A stretch of 50,477 nt of DNA from Terriglobia bacterium (lineage in GTDB: Bacteria > Acidobacteriota > Terriglobia > Terriglobales > Acidobacteriaceae), in contig JAVUPY010000079.1 in assembly GCA_032252755.1 (NCBI GenBank), positions 1 to 50,477 of the forward strand. Reading direction: 5' to 3'. Positions 46,788 to 50,477 of the stretch are shown here, piece by piece (the first letter of the stretch is position 1; each line of letters begins with the position of its first letter). A program made the translations under genes and the position numbers. The notes beneath the pieces were generated by a model. It searched no databases, was not told the origin of the DNA, and saw nothing but the letters and a program-made list of their open reading frames with translations.

Positions 46788-48017
46788 GTGAACATCCGAG
46801 CGATCTTATCCGTCTTGGTCATCGGGGCGAGCCTCTCGCTTGTCGGCTGTTTCCCTGGCGTTCGCGTCGCAGCCACCCGCTCCCAGAACCTGCCTCCGGC
46901 GCCGGGCCTCGTGCTCATGTCCGCCAATCAGGGAGAACCTTGGGCGTTCGCCACCGACGTGGACGGCAAAGTCCGCTGGAACTATGCCTTCGAGAGCCAC
47001 TCCGGCTCGTATCAGCCGCAGCCCATACAGCCGCTTCCCAACGGAAACCTCATCGTCGTCGCCGCGCATGAGAGCGGCATCGCCCCCTGCTCGCACTGTC
47101 CCGCCAGGAACGCCATCTACGAGATCGACGTTGCGGGCAACACCATCTGGCACATGACGAACCAGCAGTTGCAAGCTGCATTAGCCCAGGCCGGATACAA
47201 AGTCACTCTTGCCCAGATCAGTCACGAGACCATCGGCCTCACCAACGGACACCTGCTCGTGCTCGCCAGCAATCTCAGGAAGGTTCCCGGCCATCGCGAA
47301 GAAATCCAGGGCGCCGTAATCATTGATCTCGACCAGGATCACCGTCCTGTCTGGGTCTGGGACGCCTTCGATCACCTCGACGTCAACCGTCATCCCTACT
47401 TCAAACTCCCGGACTGGATCCACGGCAACGCTATCACCTACTCCCGCGACGACGGAAACCTGCTGTTCTCCACTCGCCATCAGTCCTGGGTTATCAAGAT
47501 CGATTATCAAAACGGACGCGGCAGCGGAGCCGTTCTCTGGCGTCTCGGCTATGAGGGAGACTTCAAACTCCTCAACGGAGGGCCGGCCGACTGGTTCTAC
47601 GGCCAGCACGCTCCTATCTTCCTCACTCCCAACACAACCGGGGTCTTCCAACTCGGGCTATTTGACAACGGCAACGGCCGCGTAGTGGACGCCAGCGGAG
47701 CGCACTGCGGCACAAAGGGTCAGCCCGCCTGTTACAGCACCATCCCTATCTTCGAGATCGACGAAGCGCATCGCACCGCCCGTCTAGTCTGGCGCGACAC
47801 GCTGCCATTCTTCAGCCTCGCTGTCGGCAACATGCAGGTGCTTGACAACGGCAACGTCTGGTTCAATGCCGGCGACATCAAGCGCAAAACCATCATCCGC
47901 GAAGTCACACGCGAAACTCCCCCACAAACTGTCCTCGAGATGCGCGTGAACACCATCATCTACCGCGCCATCCATCTGCCCGAAGAAGCACTGCGTGTTC
48001 CACCCAACGCGCCGTAA
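46788..48017 (+). CDS. Arylsulfotransferase (ASST)-like lipoprotein
   Basis: About 409 residues. Lipoprotein signal with lipobox LVGC (Cys21), so membrane-anchored and facing the periplasm or exported. The body is a beta-propeller with bacterial aryl-sulfate sulfotransferase pattern: GLVLMSANQGEPWAFATDVDG, NYAFESHSGSYQPQPIQPLPN, GNTIWHMTN, SHETIGLTNGHLLVLAS, WVWDAFDHLDVNRHP, WIHGNAITYSRDDGNLLFST, GQHAPIFL. ASST enzymes transfer sulfate between phenols; catalytic His is plausible (WIHGN or GQHAP) but not proven. The start GTG 46788 has GAAGGAG eight bases upstream; an earlier GTG at 46764 lacks one. Confidence 0.82.
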   Translation: MNIRAILSVLVIGASLSLVGCFPGVRVAATRSQNLPPAPGLVLMSANQGEPWAFATDVDGKVRWNYAFESHSGSYQPQPIQPLPNGNLIVVAAHESGIAPCSHCPARNAIYEIDVAGNTIWHMTNQQLQAALAQAGYKVTLAQISHETIGLTNGHLLVLASNLRKVPGHREEIQGAVIIDLDQDHRPVWVWDAFDHLDVNRHPYFKLPDWIHGNAITYSRDDGNLLFSTRHQSWVIKIDYQNGRGSGAVLWRLGYEGDFKLLNGGPADWFYGQHAPIFLTPNTTGVFQLGLFDNGNGRVVDASGAHCGTKGQPACYSTIPIFEIDEAHRTARLVWRDTLPFFSLAVGNMQVLDNGNVWFNAGDIKRKTIIREVTRETPPQTVLEMRVNTIIYRAIHLPEEALRVPPNAP

Positions 48018-48134
48018 CGTGCGATTCCTCGGCACGAGATCTTGAGCTGGTACAAAACCGAATCACGTTCCCGAGATGGTTGATGAAAAACCGAGGAATC
48101 CCGGAGGCATGAGAGAAGGGAATTCCGATCGAAA

Positions 48135-48168
48135 AGCAAAAGGCAGGCGATTTCGCCTGCCTTTTGCT
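48135..48168. terminator. Bidirectional terminator between ASST-like gene and tsf
   Basis: Near-perfect inverted repeat of 15-16 bp (48135-48150 with 48153-48168; tip opens as a small loop). A-rich left arm and T-rich right arm give U runs on both strands. Confidence 0.9.
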
Positions 48169-48181
48169 TAAGAAGCTGTTG

Positions 48182-48838
48182 CTACTTGCCGTCGCCTTCA
48201 GCGGCAGCCGCTTGCGGCTTGCTAATCGCGATCGTCTCGCCGACGTCGCCGACCTTGAAGCGCGCGAAGCGACGCACCGAGATGTTCTCGCCGAGCTTGC
48301 CGATGACGCTGGCAATAAGCTGCTCGATCGTGATCGACTGCTCCTTGATGAAAGGCTGCTGATACAGGCAGACTTCCTCGTAGAACTTCGCCATCTTGCC
48401 TTCGAGCATCTTCTCGATGATGTTCGCTGGCTTTCCAGTCGCTGCGGCCTGCGCACGATAGATGTCCTTCTCCTTCTCGTACGCTTCCGGAGTTACATCT
48501 TCCTTGCGAACGTACTTCGGATCGACCGCGGCGATGTGCATCGCGATGTCATGCACCAGGTTCTGGAACTCGTTGGTGCGCGCGACGAAGTCGGACTCAC
48601 AGTTGACTTCGAGGAGCACGCCGATCTTTCCGCCCGCGTGAATGTAGCTGGTGACCGTTCCTTCGCTCGTCGTCCGAGCCGCCTTCTTGGCCGCCGTTGC
48701 CATGCCCTTCTTGCGCAGCCACGTGAAGGCCTCTTCCATGTTGCCTGCAGTCGCGGTCAGCGCGTTCTTGCAATCCATCATCGGAGCTCCTGACTTCTCG
48801 CGAAGCTCCTTGACCATAGTTGCGGTAATGTCTGCCAT
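48182..48838 (-). CDS. tsf: Elongation factor Ts
   Basis: 218 residues; nucleotide exchange factor for EF-Tu. The N-terminal UBA-like domain (MVKELREKSGAPMMDCKNAL) and the conserved NCESDFVAR are present (canonical NCETDFVA). At 218 residues it is of the short type lacking the extra C-terminal module of E. coli EF-Ts. Follows rpsB by 151 bases on the same strand; an intervening hairpin (48928-48959) may modulate the ratio of the two products. Confidence 0.97.
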   Translation of the reverse strand: MADITATMVKELREKSGAPMMDCKNALTATAGNMEEAFTWLRKKGMATAAKKAARTTSEGTVTSYIHAGGKIGVLLEVNCESDFVARTNEFQNLVHDIAMHIAAVDPKYVRKEDVTPEAYEKEKDIYRAQAAATGKPANIIEKMLEGKMAKFYEEVCLYQQPFIKEQSITIEQLIASVIGKLGENISVRRFARFKVGDVGETIAISKPQAAAAEGDGK

Positions 48839-48927
48839 CTTCGGAACCTTTCTGATTAGTGCGAACCGAATGAATCGGATATCTGGTATTTGGGAAATCG
48901 GCTAGGCGAAAACCCCTTACGTTAAAC

Positions 48928-48959
48928 GACCCGCGCCCGTCGTTCGGCGAGCGCGGGTC
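48928..48959 (-). terminator. Hairpin between rpsB and tsf, partial terminator
   Basis: 9-bp stem GACCCGCGC/GCGCGGGTC with a 14-nt loop that can pair internally. On the minus strand it is followed by a short GTTTAACG run, so it may be an attenuator that lets part of the transcripts through to tsf. Confidence 0.5.
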
Positions 48960-48989
48960 GGAAACTCGAGACCCAGGAGCAGACGAGCG

Positions 48990-49871
48990 TTAGAACGACT
49001 CGGCTTTGCTCAGGTCCTCGCTAAGTTCTGGCTCGGGAGCTTTGCGAACGCCCTTGCCGAGCACATCTTCCATGCTGACGTCTTCCGTCTCGGACGATGC
49101 AGCGACTTCGCTCTCGCCATGCGTCGCAGCTTCCGCTTCCTCCGCGGCCGAGATTCCACCCTCGATCTGAGCAGCCGCCTTGTCGCCAGCAGCGGCGTTG
49201 CCTTCGACGCAGGAGTCGGAGATCTTCGAGGCGAACAGACGGATCGCGCGAAGTGCGTCGTCGTTGCCGGGGATCACGTAATCGACTTCGGTCGGATCGC
49301 AGTTGGTGTCGACGACGGCGACGACCGGAATGCCCAGCTTGCGCGCTTCCTTCACCGCAATCTGCTCCTTGTTGGAGTCGATGATGAAGAGGGCGTCGGG
49401 CAGGCGAGCCATGTTCTTGATGCCGGCGAGGTTTGCCTGGAGGTGCTTGCGCTCGCGCTCCAACTTCACGACCTCTTTCTTGGGCAGCAACTCGTAACGG
49501 CCATCGGTGGCCATTTCGTCGAGCTCTTTCAGCCGCTTCACCGACTTTTGCACGGTAACCCAATTGGTGAGGAGCCCGCCGAGCCAGCGCTGGTTGATGT
49601 AGAACATCCCGCAGCGGTTCGCCTCTTCGGCGATCGCGTCCTGCGCCTGCCGCTTGGTGCCAACGAAGAGGACTGTCTTGCCTTCAGCGGCCAGGTCGGT
49701 CACGAACTTCGAGGCTTCTTTGAACATCTTCAGGGTCTTCTGAAGATCGATGATGTAAATGCCGTTGCGCTCTTGGAAGATGAATGGCTTCATCTTCGGG
49801 TTCCACCGGCGAGTTTGGTGCCCGAAATGGACGCCCGCCTCGAGAAGTTCGCGCATGGTGACTACGGACAT
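48990..49871 (-). CDS. rpsB: 30S ribosomal protein S2
   Basis: 293 residues. [52 protein letters not shown] and [20 protein letters not shown] are hallmarks of S2. A C-terminal acidic extension of ~60 residues ([20 protein letters not shown]...) exceeds the E. coli length of 241. ATG 49871 has AAGGAG seven bases upstream; the frame extends further but only into the leader. Confidence 0.98.
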   Translation of the reverse strand: MSVVTMRELLEAGVHFGHQTRRWNPKMKPFIFQERNGIYIIDLQKTLKMFKEASKFVTDLAAEGKTVLFVGTKRQAQDAIAEEANRCGMFYINQRWLGGLLTNWVTVQKSVKRLKELDEMATDGRYELLPKKEVVKLERERKHLQANLAGIKNMARLPDALFIIDSNKEQIAVKEARKLGIPVVAVVDTNCDPTEVDYVIPGNDDALRAIRLFASKISDSCVEGNAAAGDKAAAQIEGGISAAEEAEAATHGESEVAASSETEDVSMEDVLGKGVRKAPEPELSEDLSKAESF

Positions 49872-49989
49872 GAGGACACTCCTTCTGGTCCTGGCCCGCG
49901 TGCCATCGTAGCGTGCGGACCCCTCAGGGGACCATGATCGCCTCCCATCCATGCGAGGCGTAGTTATTTGCCGCCCCGCACCCGCTCTT

Positions 49990-50045
49990 GTCATCCCGAG
50001 CGTAGCGCCGAAGGCGCTAAGTCGAGGGACGAAGGTCGAAGGACC
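49990..50045. repeat. GTCATCC...GTCGAAGG-type repeat, copy 2
   Basis: GTCATCCCGAGCGTAGCGCC followed by an inner GCGCCGAAGGCGC hairpin and GTCGAGGGACGAAGGTCGAAGG. Similar to copy 1 at 38365; resembles common intergenic elements of Acidobacteriota. It lies in the rpsB leader. Confidence 0.55.
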
Positions 50046-50065
50046 GGCTCAAGGGCAACCGCACG

Positions 50066-50094
50066 AGTATACCACGGGCGCCCGAGGCGGTCTA
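50066..50094 (-). promoter_or_regulatory. Promoter of rpsB-tsf
   Basis: On the minus strand -35 TAGACC, 17-bp spacer, -10 TATACT. Predicted transcription start near 50058 gives a leader of about 187 nt, long enough for autoregulation by S2, as known for rpsB in other bacteria. Confidence 0.6.
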
Positions 50095-50155
50095 GCGCGG
50101 GGCATGGAGCGCGTGGGCCTCAGGAGGCGAGGCGCCTGGGCCGAACACCGGAAAG

Positions 50156-50477
50156 ATGCGTTGGCTCGTCACCGGCGGACTCGGGTTCATCGGGTCCAAT
50201 TTTATCCGCCTCGCCTTGCGCGAGCGGTCCGCCCTCGAGGTCGTCAACCTCGACGCCATGACATACGCCGGTAATCCCGCAAACCTGCGGGATATCGAGG
50301 GCGATCCGAGGTACCGCTTCGTCCGCGGCGACATTTGCGAGCCCGACAAGGTCGAGACGGCAATCGGGCCGGGCGTCGATGCCATCGTCAATTTCGCCGC
50401 GGAAACCCACGTCGACCGCTCGATCCTCGATCCCGAAGCGTTTCTGCGTACCGACGTTCTCGGAACGCACGTTCTGC
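50156..50477 (+). CDS. rfbB: dTDP-glucose 4,6-dehydratase, 3' part outside window
   Basis: 107 codons visible, running off the window end without a stop. Converts dTDP-glucose to dTDP-4-keto-6-deoxyglucose in rhamnose and other deoxysugar synthesis. The sequence reads MRWLVTGGLGFIGSNF (NAD-binding GGxGFIGS), LDAMTYAGNPANL, and NFAAETHVDRSI, all specific to RmlB. ATG 50156 has GGAAAG just upstream. The gene is in the opposite orientation to rpsB, sharing its upstream region. Confidence 0.93.
   Translation, partial: MRWLVTGGLGFIGSNFIRLALRERSALEVVNLDAMTYAGNPANLRDIEGDPRYRFVRGDICEPDKVETAIGPGVDAIVNFAAETHVDRSILDPEAFLRTDVLGTHVL

Noticed and set aside
1-50477. CRISPR array, prophage or insertion sequence
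   Set aside because: No regularly spaced direct repeats, transposase, integrase or terminal inverted repeats were seen; the repeats found are short and dispersed.
1-50477. tRNA-Sec or other tRNA/rRNA genes
   Set aside because: No cloverleaf with a GGTTCGAATC-type T-loop or rRNA-like sequence was found in any intergenic region.

Overview
The window is GC-rich bacterial chromosome that reads as Acidobacteriota (class Terriglobia, Koribacter-like). This is inferred from protein types: small secreted proteins of the 'FITANVPFDFFVG' kind, CadC-like winged-helix/TPR regulators, many secreted hydrolases, several PilZ proteins, and TonB receptors with a carboxypeptidase-regulatory-like N-terminus. 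No tRNA, rRNA, CRISPR array, transposase or integrase was seen.

Layout. 1-3.0 kb: the 3' part of an RHS-repeat protein and a small membrane protein. 3.4-10.9 kb: an SDR oxidoreductase, a secreted DUF4350-like protein, an S9 peptidase, a peroxiredoxin whose peroxidatic cysteine codon is TGA followed by a SECIS-like hairpin (8048-8078), two small proteins, and a subclass B3 metallo-beta-lactamase. 11-17.8 kb: a degenerate receiver protein divergent from an ABC exporter, a secreted protein with kinase-like sequence, a phospholipase D family protein, and a winged-helix/TPR regulator. 18-25.3 kb: two secreted proteins, acpP-fabF (fatty-acid synthesis), a PilZ protein, a NatAB-like ABC transporter, and a DUF374 acyltransferase. 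25.3-33.1 kb: a cobalamin riboswitch and its BtuB-like receptor, a class II aldolase, queA, a cupin, and polA. 33.1-38.4 kb: the minus-strand cdaA-cdaR-glmM operon (c-di-AMP and cell-wall precursor synthesis) with a small downstream membrane protein, a DUF2905 protein, and divergent xseA. 38.5-48 kb: cold-shock protein, hemerythrin-like protein, M28 peptidase, PilZ proteins, alpha/beta hydrolase, class C beta-lactamase-like protein, and an arylsulfotransferase-like lipoprotein. 48.1-50.5 kb: minus-strand rpsB-tsf and the start of rfbB (rmlB), cut by the window end.

The strongest unusual signal is the peroxiredoxin. TGA is the only in-frame stop, it sits exactly at the peroxidatic cysteine, and a 7-bp hairpin with a GGUC apical loop begins 10 nt downstream, as in bacterial SECIS elements. 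It would be missed or split into two pieces by standard gene calling. Other points of interest are dispersed palindromic and paired repeats in intergenic regions, a secreted protein with protein-kinase-like motifs, a phospho-acceptor-less receiver protein, and several genes whose best Shine-Dalgarno signal points to TTG or GTG starts.
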